A stretch of 64,000 nucleotides of DNA from Branchiostoma floridae. Its lineage: Eukaryota > Chordata > Leptocardii > Amphioxiformes > Branchiostomatidae. This document shows positions 34,120 through 45,800 of this stretch, piece after piece. Each line of letters begins with the position of its first letter. Position 1 is the stretch's first letter. The translations under genes were made by a program, and so were the position numbers. Below the pieces are notes generated by a model, which ran no database searches, was not told where the DNA came from, and saw nothing but the letters and a program-made list of their open reading frames with translations. The DNA is taken from positions 8,052,581 through 8,116,580 of the forward strand of contig NC_049981.1 in the NCBI RefSeq assembly GCF_000003815.2. Reading direction: 5' to 3'.

Positions 34120-35400
34120 GTGTCCCTATATGTAGGTCAACAGCATATAACTCGAGAAGCTGTGTATGGATTTTAATGATATTTGGTATTTAAGTAGCGG
34201 TTGCGGAAAGGAAGGTCGTGTTCGAAAATGGTTGGCGTAGCCTTTTTCCGTCAGGACGGTATCAGGCTGAACGTGTGCGTCCACTTTCTCGTAAACAGTA
34301 TAACTCGAGGACCCTTGAATGGATCCTGATAATATTTGGCAGGTGGGTAGGTGTCAGGAAAACGAAGGTCAAGTTCGATAATGGGCTCCTAGCGGCTCCC
34401 TAAGGTACTGCAGCAAAGCTTTTAATTTTGACATCTCGTGTTCTAGACATGCTGTGGTCATGATTTTTAAGTGCTGTGAGTTTGGACCCCCTAGCGGCTT
34501 TTTTAGAACTGCAGGCACCAATTTCCTATCAAACTTTGGACGAGAATAACTCAAGAACGTGTTGACGGATCATCATGATTTTTGGTATGTAGATAGAATG
34601 AGTGATGACTTACATAATGTAATACTAATCATGCAAGTCAACAGCTAATTTGCATAATTAATGAGGAAAGTTCATAAATCCATGCCAACAGCATATAACT
34701 CAAGAATCTGTCTATGGATTTTCATGATATTTGGTATCTAACTAGCGGTTGTGGAAAGGAAGGTCGAGTTCGAAAATGGTTGGCGTAGCATTTTTCGCCA
34801 GGACGGTAGCGGGCCGAGTGTGTGCGTCCGATTGTTTGTGGAATGTATAACTCGAGAAGCCTTGAATGGATCCTGATGATATTTGGTAGGTGGGTAGGGG
34901 TCAGAAAAACGAAGGTCAAGTTTGATAATGGGCCTCCTAGTGCCTTCTTACGGTACTGCAGGAAAACTTCAATTTTTGACATCTCGTGTTCTGAACATGC
35001 TGTGGTCGTGATTTTTGAGTGGTAGATAGCCTAAGTGATGACTTACATAATGTAATACTAATTATGCAAATCAACAGCTAATTTGCATAATTAATGAGGA
35101 AAGTTCATAAATCCACTGAATTCCATGATAGGACTTTCAAACTTGTCACATATGTAGCTGAGAAAGAGAATGCCCAATACATGTTGATTATGCAAATGAC
35201 GATCTCATTTACATATTTAATATGAAAACATTAACATGTTGACGGATTATCATGATTGTTGGTATGTAGGTAGCCTAAGTGAAGACTTCCATAGTGGGAT
35301 GCCTATTATGCAAATTAACAGCAAATTTACATAATTAATTAGGTAAGTTTACAAATCCACTGTATTCCATGATAGGACTTTCAAACTTGTCACATATGTA
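34120..35400 (+). repeat. R1 repeat, at least two complete tandem units plus a partial third
   Basis: Units at about 34128-34680 and 34683-35110 share CATATAACTC.AGAA, GGATCCTGAT.ATATTTGG, AACGAAGGTCAAGTT.GATA, CTGCAG.AAA.CTT, GACATCTCGTGTTCT and ATGCTGTGGTC.TGATTTT in the same order. The segment from 35110 repeats the ATTATGCAAAT and TAATTAATGAGG tail. This is the best-preserved R1 locus in the window. Confidence 0.8.
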
Positions 35401-35974
35401 ACTGAGAAAAAGAAGTTTATGTTTTTAGTAGCGTTGGGGGGAACACATGTTCATGCAGTCTATTGCTATTGGGGTAGGTACTCTTTGGTAATACATGAAT
35501 AAGACCTTAAAGTCTTGAATAAAGGCATGATTATTTGGCGAAGAGATGTGTTCGTGGAGCTCTAGTTGTTCGTAATTAATTTGGTTAATGTCATTTTCTT
35601 GAAAATAATTAAGGCATGACCGTGGCACAAAGTCTAATCAATAACACGAGATATACGATCATATGAATATAACTCGTAATAAACCGTATCGGGTAATATG
35701 CATTTCTTCTCTCTAATATTGACTGGTTATCGTTGGCTTGTTCAGAAATGGTCCTCTTTTCCAACGGTTCCTTGATTGCGTTGCACATCGTTACATTCTC
35801 TAATAACCGTCTAATGTAGCATCGTTAGCGCAAGTCCGTTTTACAGATTTTTACAACTTTGATGCGGCCCAGAGACAATTTATGCCGTATATGTATGTCA
35901 CATTTATCGTCGTTCTGGCTATATTTTGGTTACATTTTGAAAATAGACACCATGAAAATTATAGCAAGGTGTAA

Positions 35975-36142
35975 GGTAGTTTTGCCTGCACGTAAAGTTC
36001 CACGGCGTGCCTGCGTGCTCCCAAATTGGTCGGATTCCCTTCGAGTTCGTACTTATCACTTACGGATCCCAAAAGATTGCCCAAATTTTGGCATCTAGAC
36101 AACACGCATTTGCACGTACGGCGGGTTGTGCCCTTAGCTTAA
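35975..36142 (+). mobile_element. TTAA-type MITE (GGGCACAACC family), copy 2, left-truncated
   Basis: It begins TTTTGCCTGCACGTAAAGTT and ends GGGTTGTGCCCTTAGC followed by TTAA (36139-36142). It matches the right half of 39065-39382. Confidence 0.85.
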
Positions 36143-36600
36143 GAGAACGTTGCTATTACCCTGACTTATCCCGTGTTTACCGATAACACCCTTCCACGAG
36201 GTACTGTCGGTATCCACTCGAACATAGCATTGCCATTGGACAAGGACAATCAAGGCTACACCACAACATGTTTGTCCATTTTGGTACTTTCTCGTCATGT
36301 TGACCATCTCCGTAGGGAATTTGTTTTCGAAATCAGGCAAAAATTAAACTTCTTCTTATTAAAAAATGTACTGATGTCATCTATAAAATTTACTTGCTGT
36401 AGCATTACATACATCACAATTTCTGTTTTGCCGTGTTGATTGTTGTTGGTATATTGTAGCTAATATGTATTATTCATATATTTAGATCCTCCGATAAGGA
36501 AGAGATGTATGAGCGCGTCAGAGTTGGTGTGAACGCCGTGAGAAGCGCGAGCTCTCATGGTTTATCTGTCCTCACCACGGACTCTGTAAATTCTGTGACA

Positions 36601-36929
36601 GTAAACAGGGGTGCCTAAGCATTTGCACGAACCCTATGAGGTTCGTACGAACATTATGTGATACACACGAATCACTATGCGAAAACACACGGACCTTATG
36701 AATATCACACGAATCACTATGCGAAAACGTACGAACCTAATGTGATTTTGCGAATGACGTGATGTCACGTGATCCGGCGGCAGTTGGCTGGGTTCGCATA
36801 AGGTTTGTGCAAATCGCATAAGGTTCGTACGTTTTCTCATAGTGATTCGTGTGGTTTTCATAATGTTCGTGCGTTTTCGCATAGTGATTCTCATAGGATT
36901 CGTGCAAATGCTTAGGCACCCCTGGTAAA
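36601..36929. mobile_element. MITE with CAGGGGTGCC ends, 319 bp, 5-bp flanking repeat
   Basis: The element 36606-36924 has ends CAGGGGTGCCTAAGCATTTG and the exact inverse. Internal CACGAATCACTATGCGAAAA blocks occur in both orientations. GTAAA flanks both sides. The CAGGG ends recall hAT, but the duplication seen is 5 not 8 bp. Confidence 0.8.
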
Positions 36930-36932
36930 ACT

Positions 36933-37185
36933 TGTTTGAAAACAACAACAGTATTTCTAACAGCTTTAATGCAAACTCGATGTGCTGTGTCAGAACAGAG
37001 CGAGGAACAACAGATTTCTTTGACATTGTCACAGACGTCAGGCAAGGATGCATCCTTTCCCCGTTCCTGTTAACTATCGACGAGGAGACTACAGAAGATG
37101 GCAGAGAAGGGGTAAGAAGGGGCGACGAGGAGAGACTGTCAGACCTTGACTTTGAAGTCTTTGTAAAGATTTTACTTGATTCGGA
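36933..37185 (+). mobile_element. RTE-like LINE reverse-transcriptase fragment
   Basis: The plus strand encodes NSMCCVRTERGTTDFFDIVT then DVRQGCILSPFLLTI and, after an apparent deletion, TTEDGREGVR and LSDLDF. VRQGCxLSPxLF is RT motif 4/B' of non-LTR elements; the YxDD motif that should follow LSDLDFADD is lost. It abuts the MITE at 36606-36924. Confidence 0.75.
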
Positions 37186-37807
37186 CCATTATTTTTAATG
37201 TCCATTTGCACAAATGGCGAGTATCAAAAACCAAAAGAGTGAGAAGAGACATCGCTGCAGTTATTTCCCAAGCCAGAAAAAACATCATTGAAAAAGGGTA
37301 CGAAGGTACAACAAGTAACCCCGAGTTGTAGAAAACAGCTCCATGAAATAAAGTGTATGATTCATGACGGCAATAACCGGTGTTGTGTGAAGTGGTGACC
37401 CTATTCCATAGACGAGGCCAGCCGAGGAAGTCCGTGACCCGCAGAAGACAAGGTTTCAGACTCGAGTTTGTGTGGACATCAGCAGATTGCTTCAGAGAAT
37501 GAGTGGCCTTGGAGCGAGTTGATAACCTTATTTTCTGACTCTACTTGACGAGGGGCGCTAAAAGCAGGCAATCTTAACAAGATAACGTGCACTTAAGACG
37601 ATGAGCCGAGGAGTGGAGTCAGGAATCACAGGATTTTCGCTCTAAAAGGATCCATGTTGGTGTTCATAACAACGAAATGTCAGACAGTTTCATAGATTTT
37701 GCTAATACTAGCTTCAAAAGGTATTTTAATGAAAAGCCTACGTGGTATTTGTGACTAAGGGTGCAAAAAAAGTCCATGTGCCATGGAAGCATTTAAATAC
37801 TAAGTGC

Positions 37808-38188
37808 TTAGGCCACACCAATTTTACTTGTTGTTTCTCAGATTTCCCGACCTTATTTTTTCCGATTAAAAAAAAACAACTTTTCAAATTGATGGCCACA
37901 CCTTGACAACGGGAAAATATGAAGCTGCTTGGCCCAGCAAAGCTACGAGTTTAGGGTAAATAATCCAGAAAAAAAACCTAAATTTGGACGCATTTTGATT
38001 CAAGCACATGTAGAAAATCTGAAAACAATTATCTGTTGTTATTTCTGTTGTGTAACTTAAGTAAGCCCCTCTATCTCTCCTACCCCCGACTTTTTGGCAA
38101 TTTTTTTTTCGACCGACCGACCGACGGACCCAATTTTCTTCTGAAAAAAAAATCTGAGAAACAACAAATAAAATTGGTATGGCCTTAG
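37808..38188. mobile_element. MITE, TTAGGCCACACC family, copy 1
   Basis: Inverted ends TTAGGCCACACCAATTTTAC and the inverse of AAGGCCATACCAATTTTATT, both continuing into TTGTTGTTTCTCAGATT. No coding capacity. Confidence 0.85.
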
Positions 38189-38199
38189 CTACGGGTAAA

Positions 38200-39060
38200 A
38201 TTACAAATGGCAAGTTTCTTTACTCCAGGGGAACACAACTGTAAGGAACGTTTACTTTAATATTTCTATTTCCTTCAGGCTCAGTTTTACATTTTTACAT
38301 GGCTGCAGTGCTATTCTTACCAAAAAATTCAAGTCACCAGACATCATCAAACACACTGGGTATTCATACTTATATTATGGTCTGCCTGTGGACTGACTGA
38401 AGCATCATATGGTGACATCGCAGTCTGTCATACTATTCTAACAATGTACATATCTAATAAATGTCATTGATGCCACATTTCTATTCAAAGACGTGCATAC
38501 TAACACCCATATTACAGGCTTGTATTGGGAGAGGGATATTCACAATATTAAGTGAATCTGATTGAAACCACATCAGTGTAATCCTGTTCTGATCATGACA
38601 TTGCCCATATTCAGCCGATACACTAACTCATATCTAATCTGGATGGAAGGGAAAAGTTCTGAAAAGTGGCTAGTAGCAACATGACATGTTTATCTTTAGT
38701 AGGTCTCATCGTATGCCAGTGTGTTATAAAGCTGTACATTGATCACATTATGCCAACATAATACAAATTTAATGTAATGGTTCTTAAATTCAGTCAACAG
38801 TTTCTAAAAATAAGATGACAATCAAATCAGTACCATTTTCTCTAAGCCAACATGTTTCTCCTGAACTGACTTGATTTCACATTAATGTATTTCAGATTGT
38901 AGTATTAGTTATGCATTAAGATGGTGTGATTTTCCTGTTCTGAGTTGGATTTGAACAACAACAAAAATCTCACAAAAACCAACTAAGTGCAATCTATTTC
39001 AAGGCTAATTTCCATTGCAAATCAGATAGCTAGTTGAATCCACAACAGTACGTTGTTCAT
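38200..39060. other. Intergenic stretch near the METTL14 3' end
   Basis: METTL14 transcription runs leftward towards here. No gene or repeat was recognised. Confidence 0.45.
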
Positions 39061-39386
39061 TTAAGCTAAGGGCACAACCTGCCATACGTGCGATTTGTCC
39101 GTACGTTTTTGAGGCCACCACCAAAACACATTTTTGAGAACGTTCAGGCGTACAGGGCAGGCGCATTGCTCATACTGGCACGTACAGGGGGGCAAACCCG
39201 CAGCCCGATGGCACACAAAGCTTTGCCTGCACGTAAAGTTCTACGGCATGTCTGTGTGCTCCAAAATCCGTCAGATTCTCTAGAGTTTGTACCGAGGCGG
39301 TACTTACCACTTACGGATCCCAAAAGACGTTTTGGCACGTAGACAGCACGTATTTGCACGTATGTGGGGTTGTGCCCTTAGATTAA
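39061..39386. mobile_element. TTAA-type MITE (GGGCACAACC family), copy 3, intact ends
   Basis: TTAA at 39061-39064 and 39383-39386 flank ends GCTAAGGGCACAACC and the inverse GGTTGTGCCCTTAGA. CGTACGTGC-type words are repeated just inside. It is 157 bp beyond the METTL14 stop, so it may lie in the 3' UTR. Confidence 0.88.
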
Positions 39387-39542
39387 GCTCAACCTACACT
39401 GGAAAAGCTTCAGAGGTTGTATGGTGACAGCAGGTACTGATAGAGACTTGCTATTTCATCATATATGGCCTTACAAGAACTACATGATTTCGATACAATT
39501 TTTGACCTGGAAAATATCTTCTTCTTACTCAGAACCAAAGAC

Positions 39543-39838
39543 CTATCTGGGATTATAGCCACCTCTGTGCATGCCCCTTCCCCGTCCCCTCCCCCCAAAC
39601 CCACCTCTCCCCCCAAATCCACCTCTTCCCCCTCCACCTCTGCTTGACCCTCCCCGGCCCCCTCCCCTTCCTCCTCTGCCCTCCCCTTTGATTTTGGGTG
39701 TGGGTGACTTGGGTCGGAGTGCTTCTATCTTCTCTGTACATCCTGTTAGGAAGTCGTTTGGTCCTTTGTTGAAGAAAGCCTTGTAGGTCTCCGCAGAGAA
39801 ATTGGTGTTGGTGAGTGCTGGGCCAATACTCAGCCATC
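39543..39838 (-). CDS. METTL14: METTL14 coding exon 11, RGG tail and stop
   Basis: 296 bp: [19 protein letters not shown]..., then [16 protein letters not shown] and a run of RGG, GGRGGF and RGRGRG motifs ending MHRGGYNPR and TAG (39545-39543). RGG tails of METTL14 bind RNA. The matching C/T-only stretch on the plus strand has no gene of its own. Confidence 0.95.
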
Positions 39839-42800
39839 CTGCAAAGATTCAAAACTATTTCAGTATGGAAAGGACATCTATAGTATAAGGCATGTTAAAC
39901 TTTAGAAAGGCAACATTTTTCAGCATTTAGAATATTTTCCCTTTAGCCTTTTGTCAAGCTACTTGCACGCAATGCTATACCATTAGGCTTGCCCTGTAGC
40001 ATTGTGTCCAAGTGCATCTACTTGGTTTGACAGAGAAAGAAGAAAGATGACGAACATGCCAGCAAAAACAATATGTTGCCCCTAAAACATAGCTAGCAGT
40101 TTTGTTTCATTATAAAATGATGATTACTTGTCATACTGATATACAGAACAAATTATAATGTTGTGGATTTAAATTTCTTTTTTTCATCAAAACTGAGCTG
40201 ACTGAACTTTGGCATGTTTTACAACCTTTATTCAATCTTAACTGCAATTGTGTCACCTTATTGTGACAGGGATATTCCCTGATGCAGTTTTAGACTTCAG
40301 CATGAGCTTAGCCTTTATAACACCAACATGACATAATGGTACTGAGTCAGCAAAAATACTGTAAATGCAGAAACTTTCGCGGTGGTTTAATGTTGGCGGT
40401 TTTCGCGGTGGCCGCTTCACTGCAAACTTAAAACAACCGCAAACATTTTGCCATGGCAGTAAGAGACTACAGTGCATGGTGCTACCGCAAACTTAAAACC
40501 TACGCGAAATGTCCTTTTTTCGCTACCGAGAAATTAAATCCCCGCGAACCTAAATGCATTTACAGTAACCAGCATCCCCCCTCCCAGCCCTGCCTTTGCG
40601 TTCATGTTACCACATCATCCTCTATTGGAAATCAATGACTCCATTTCCTGTCCTTCCTCACTGATCAGTCTACAAGATTGCCTCCCAAGGCTGCTTCCAT
40701 CTCATGGGAATGTGACTGACATGCTGGTACCAAATGTGTGTTCCATGACCTCCTTATCTTTTTTTCATTCTCTGCAATAAACTCTGTTTGCATTGTATAG
40801 CAATTTATTTTATTGATATCATTTCTGCTAATTAGCCACCGACTACAATAGAATACATCTCTCCATGTTAATCATTATCAAAAGAACCTATCAGCCCAAA
40901 GCAATGGAAATTTATCAACATATGCTCATGTAATTGCCTTCCAAATATAACAATAAAAAGCCCACTGCAGTTCAAAACAAACCGCTAGAGGGCCCAGACT
41001 TATGCCACTTAGTCCCTGCCGCATGACCTATCCACTCCTGGAAAATCATGAACCTGGCAATTGCAGAAAATTTGACCTCCTACTTAGAAGCTCTGCTGCA
41101 GTACTGTTACTCTCCACTAGGAGGCCTATTATCAAACTTGACCTTCCTTGTTACAACTTCTAGATAGTATGCATCTACCAAATATCATGCAGAACCATCT
41201 GTGAGTTTTCAAAGTTAGGCCACACCGATTTTATTTGTTGCTTCTTGGATTCGGTGGTCCTGATTTTCCCAATTTAAATAAAAAATTTAAAAATTGGCAA
41301 CACCTCCTGTCATCAAATATTCATTCCCTCACCTCTCCCAAATAAACTATGGCCCTCAAATTCCAGTACCTGTACGTGCCTATTTTGGACAGTAGGTTTA
41401 TTTATTATTTTTTTTAAACCAAACACGCTGATACAGCGTACCAGCTAGATGCAACTTCTGGTTACATGTTTCATTGCGATTACCTGCAGCGCAACGAATG
41501 AATTATTTGTTCACATAAGAAATGTTGGACATGAAAACAACAAGTCACAAAAATCTAAAAAATAGACAGAAATTTGCGAGGTTAACAACGGCCCGAAACA
41601 CAGCTGCAACTTGCATGCATCTTGACAGTAAAACTAGCACTGAAGTGTTCAGGGAAGCAACAAATTAAATTGGTGTGGCTAAAACAACAAATTTCCAGTA
41701 CAGTCAAACCTGTATTAGCGGCCACCTTTGCATAGCAGCCACCTGGCCACACGATTTCCGGTCCCGTCGATACAGAAACACTGCCTATTGCAACCATACT
41801 GCAGCCTTATGTCATCCTGCACTGAGTTTGAAATTGTAGTTTGCGAGGATTTGGAGGGTTATTTTGGCAGTAGCATTAACATGCATTGGCATAATACCGG
41901 TAGTAAGACTTATACCGGTAGATTCAAAATACTGGAACTTAAAGAGATCTACACATGCAACAATAGTTATTTCTGAGGTATGCACACTTCAGACATCTAG
42001 GTGTCCAATACATCATTTACAAAGCATCGATAACAATGCATTCGAAGACAACAAGGCCAAAAGTTTTCAGTATCTTTTTCGGGGTAGGCAGCTCGTCGTG
42101 GGACGAACACACTGTCACATTCATTGCCAAATTTATAGATCATAATTACACATGCTCACGGCACAAGACGAACATGATTCAACAACAATCTTGAATTTCT
42201 GTTGGTGACCTACAACTCATGTAAAAGTGTGAAGAACCGTTGCATAATAGCCCGGATCTATGACTGAATGGGCAAAATTGAACGTACGCAGTCATTTTCC
42301 CGCCATTTTTATATCTACGCTAGCAGTGAAGTGTTACGTCATAGCGGTTGTGACGGACAGAAGTTAAATGAAAATTCTTGACAGTATACGTCCGTTTTCT
42401 CATGACATTTTGTATGCTCATGCAGGTTTATGTTTTATGCATTTACTGACAGAAAAGGAAGGAACATCAGAGGATGTATAAATGTACATAGCGGCAGTTA
42501 ATTGTGCCGTGTTTCTTCCTACCGGTATTTTGTACCCCCTCCCAACCACGCGCCCGTTCGCCGTGTAATTCCGCGGCGTGTTACAATTACAATATTACGC
42601 TTTTATCAGGACAAGAGTGGCAGAAAAGTTACACAGAAGAAGTGGCAAGTTAACCTATAACAGCAACATGTAACTGGAGAAAATGATGCGTTGACAATGT
42701 GTCAAATCAGTATGGCTAGAGAAATCGTCGTAAACGTACCGGTATTATGATAATAGATGTTAAAGTGCAAGTCTTTGTTGGTGAATTTACCGATCGAGAC

Positions 42801-45800
42801 AATGTTACTTGGTGAGAAAGATTAGTGGGAACTGAAATCATGTGTAGCTTGCTCATGGTCAATTGATCAACATTTTCTCTATAGTGGCCACCTGTCTATA
42901 GTGGCCACACTTCTCCAGTCCCTTGAGTGGCTGCTATAGACAGGTTTGACTGTATGTCTGACTGTTTTTGTTGACTTACATATCTATACCTGTACCTGCA
43001 CTGAGCCCTAGTCCACACAGTGCTGTTGAAGGTGACCCATGTCAGATGATAGGAATTTATTGCCCACACTTTACCACTCTGAAATTGAGGTCACAGAGAA
43101 GAGGGACTGGAAAGGTTAATCTGCTGACCTGGTCTGATGGTGTCATCCCGCCCAAAGACGTGCAGTCGACGCCTCCCCAGACAGAAGTGCTCCATTATGG
43201 AGAAGATCTCATCTGGTTTCTCAATACTCCCGTGTTCTGGCTCCTCACTGCAGACAGGGAACAACAAAATCAAACATCTTGTACCTATTTGTTCATTATG
43301 GAGAAGATATCATCTGGGTTAGTGCAGGTAAAATTGGAGCTATGCAGGTATTTCTGGTGTCTATGTGCACCTAATCTGCACTGGTCCATGTACTGGGTTT
43401 TATACATAAATGTCCTATGATGTAGGTGTATATGGATTGTTTTGAGCTGCATTGACTGTTACTGCCTATAAAGTATAAAAGAAAAAATAGCAATGGTTCC
43501 TGAACAATTTTAGTATGATTCATACTTCCTAAATTCAGAGTAGTGCAGGTGAAATTTGTCCGGTGCAGGTTATCTTCAATATTACCCGGATGAGTGCATG
43601 TAGGCAGGAAAAAGTATTTCGAGCCCTGCTTTGTGTTCATTATTGTGAAGATCTTGCTGATTTCATCTACAAGTTTCCTGCTGTGTCCTAATGAAGTATC
43701 AGAGCATTAAAATATTCTGGGTAAGACAATTGGTACAATATTGACATTTACGTACATCACCATAATAGCACATTTGTATCATAACTTCATACTTTGGATG
43801 TTTTTAAGTCTTACAAAAAATGCACAAACAAGCTGCAAATGGATCCCTTTGCATAGATTAAGTAAATTTGCATTTGCATAGTTTAGGAAAAAATGCAAAA
43901 ATTGAATTCTACCATATGAAAGGACTTCCACACATACATATAAATGTACTTTGGGATAAAAATAGATAATAAAAAGATTATGCTACTTAGAGCCTTATTT
44001 CATTGTGAAATACTTTCTTGTCAGTCCAAAACAAATCCTTCATAGCCAATACAACAAAACTCAGAATTGCTGCACACCATTTTGAAATTGAAAATGGTTG
44101 ACACAATAATATCCCAGGAAGCCAGAGACTGTGTCCTACAAGGTGTAAAAGTAGAAAAAAAGAATACCATTTTTTGTGTCCAACTTACATAGAAGAAAGA
44201 ACTAAATTAATGCAGTCTATGAAGTGTAAATCATTACCCAAGACAAGCAGAGAGCAATTTCATGTACTTATGCCGTGTCCCAACAATGCTTCTGTATACC
44301 TACTCAATACATATATGCCTCCATGCAAAAAAGGAACCTCGAGATAACGACTTAAGAGTTTGAACATAAGAATCTACTACATGTATATCTACATGTATGT
44401 TATAAGCAAGTTGTTTGATGAATCATTCTGTCTCTGTCATATTGTACACCGTGTTTCCCTGTACTATGAAAATAAGCCTCCTTGAACTTGAAACTAGAGT
44501 ACCTGATACTTACTTGATGATCAGATCAATGTCTACATTAGCATGAATGAAGTCCCCATCTGTGCTACGGCGGACCGTCCCTTTTATACCCATCAAGCAA
44601 TGCTCCTTTGAAAGAAAGGAAAGATGAAAAACAATACCAAACACATTAAACACTATCTCAATATCTACATTGAATTGTAACTAAACATTCTAATAACATA
44701 ATGAAGGAGCTGCTAAACTTATCAATTATTTTACTGGCCTCAAAGCCAATATAACATTAAATAGCATTCTGAAGTGATGTACACGTACATGTAATGAAAA
44801 TAACTTCATATCAACCTGTCGGTACAGGACAATTGTAGATAATTGTTTTCTTCTCAGCACTTTGTATGTCCCAAAAAGTTCAATCAACAACATGCAAATA
44901 AAAGCATAGACCTTTTCCCAGAAGGCAGGGCAGTTTGAATAGTTTAGGGTGCAGAAAACATCATTACCATGACAACATGGACCAGGCTGGACACAGAACG
45001 TATGTAACACACACACAATGTCATGATAACAATGTTGTTTGGACCAAGCCCATATATGATGCCCCATCTCCAAGCAAACAGTGGATTCTGTGAGTTCAAA
45101 GTCTAAGTGAAGAGCAGCATATGTACCTTAGTCCTCTGGAAGATACCCTTTGGTTCAAGGTTCTTCTTGACTCCCGGGTTGTTGATATTCGTCTTGATCC
45201 AGCAGATATCCTCACAGCGTCGGAACCCCCACTTACGTAAACACTGCAGGAAAAGGCAATGTCAACTGGCAAAATATACACAGACGTCACAAGACAGTTA
45301 CAGATTAAGGCTTCAGGGTTGGCTAAATTGGCATTTTGACTTTCTATTGTTTTCTCATTAATGAATTAAGAAAGAATGAAACTGTAACAAATATTGATAG
45401 ATCGGCATGAAAGAATTCTAAATCTGATTTTGGAGCCATATGGATGATGTCATAAGGTTTTATTGCCCCTAATGTTACTTTTTTCTATGAGAAAATATAG
45501 TGCCAATTGATATCTGCTAATGATCTGTAATTATTAGAAAATAATTTTTTTAATTAGATGAAAACAATCATTTTCTAATAACTACAGACCATTAGCAGAT
45601 ATTGATTGGAGCAAACAAGAGCTTGTAGCCTTCATCATTATGCAAATGAAAAACATGGTTTCATTGCTGTGGTATGTACCAAAGTGCTGTATTTTCTCAT
45701 AGAAAAAGTAATATTAGGGGCAATAAAACCTGATGATGTTATCCATATGGCCCCCAAAATCAGATTTAGACTTCTTTCATGCCAATCTGTCAATATTCGT

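Noticed and set aside
39571-39786. Proline-rich plus-strand frame [12 protein letters not shown]
   Set aside because: It is the antisense of the METTL14 RGG-coding exon.
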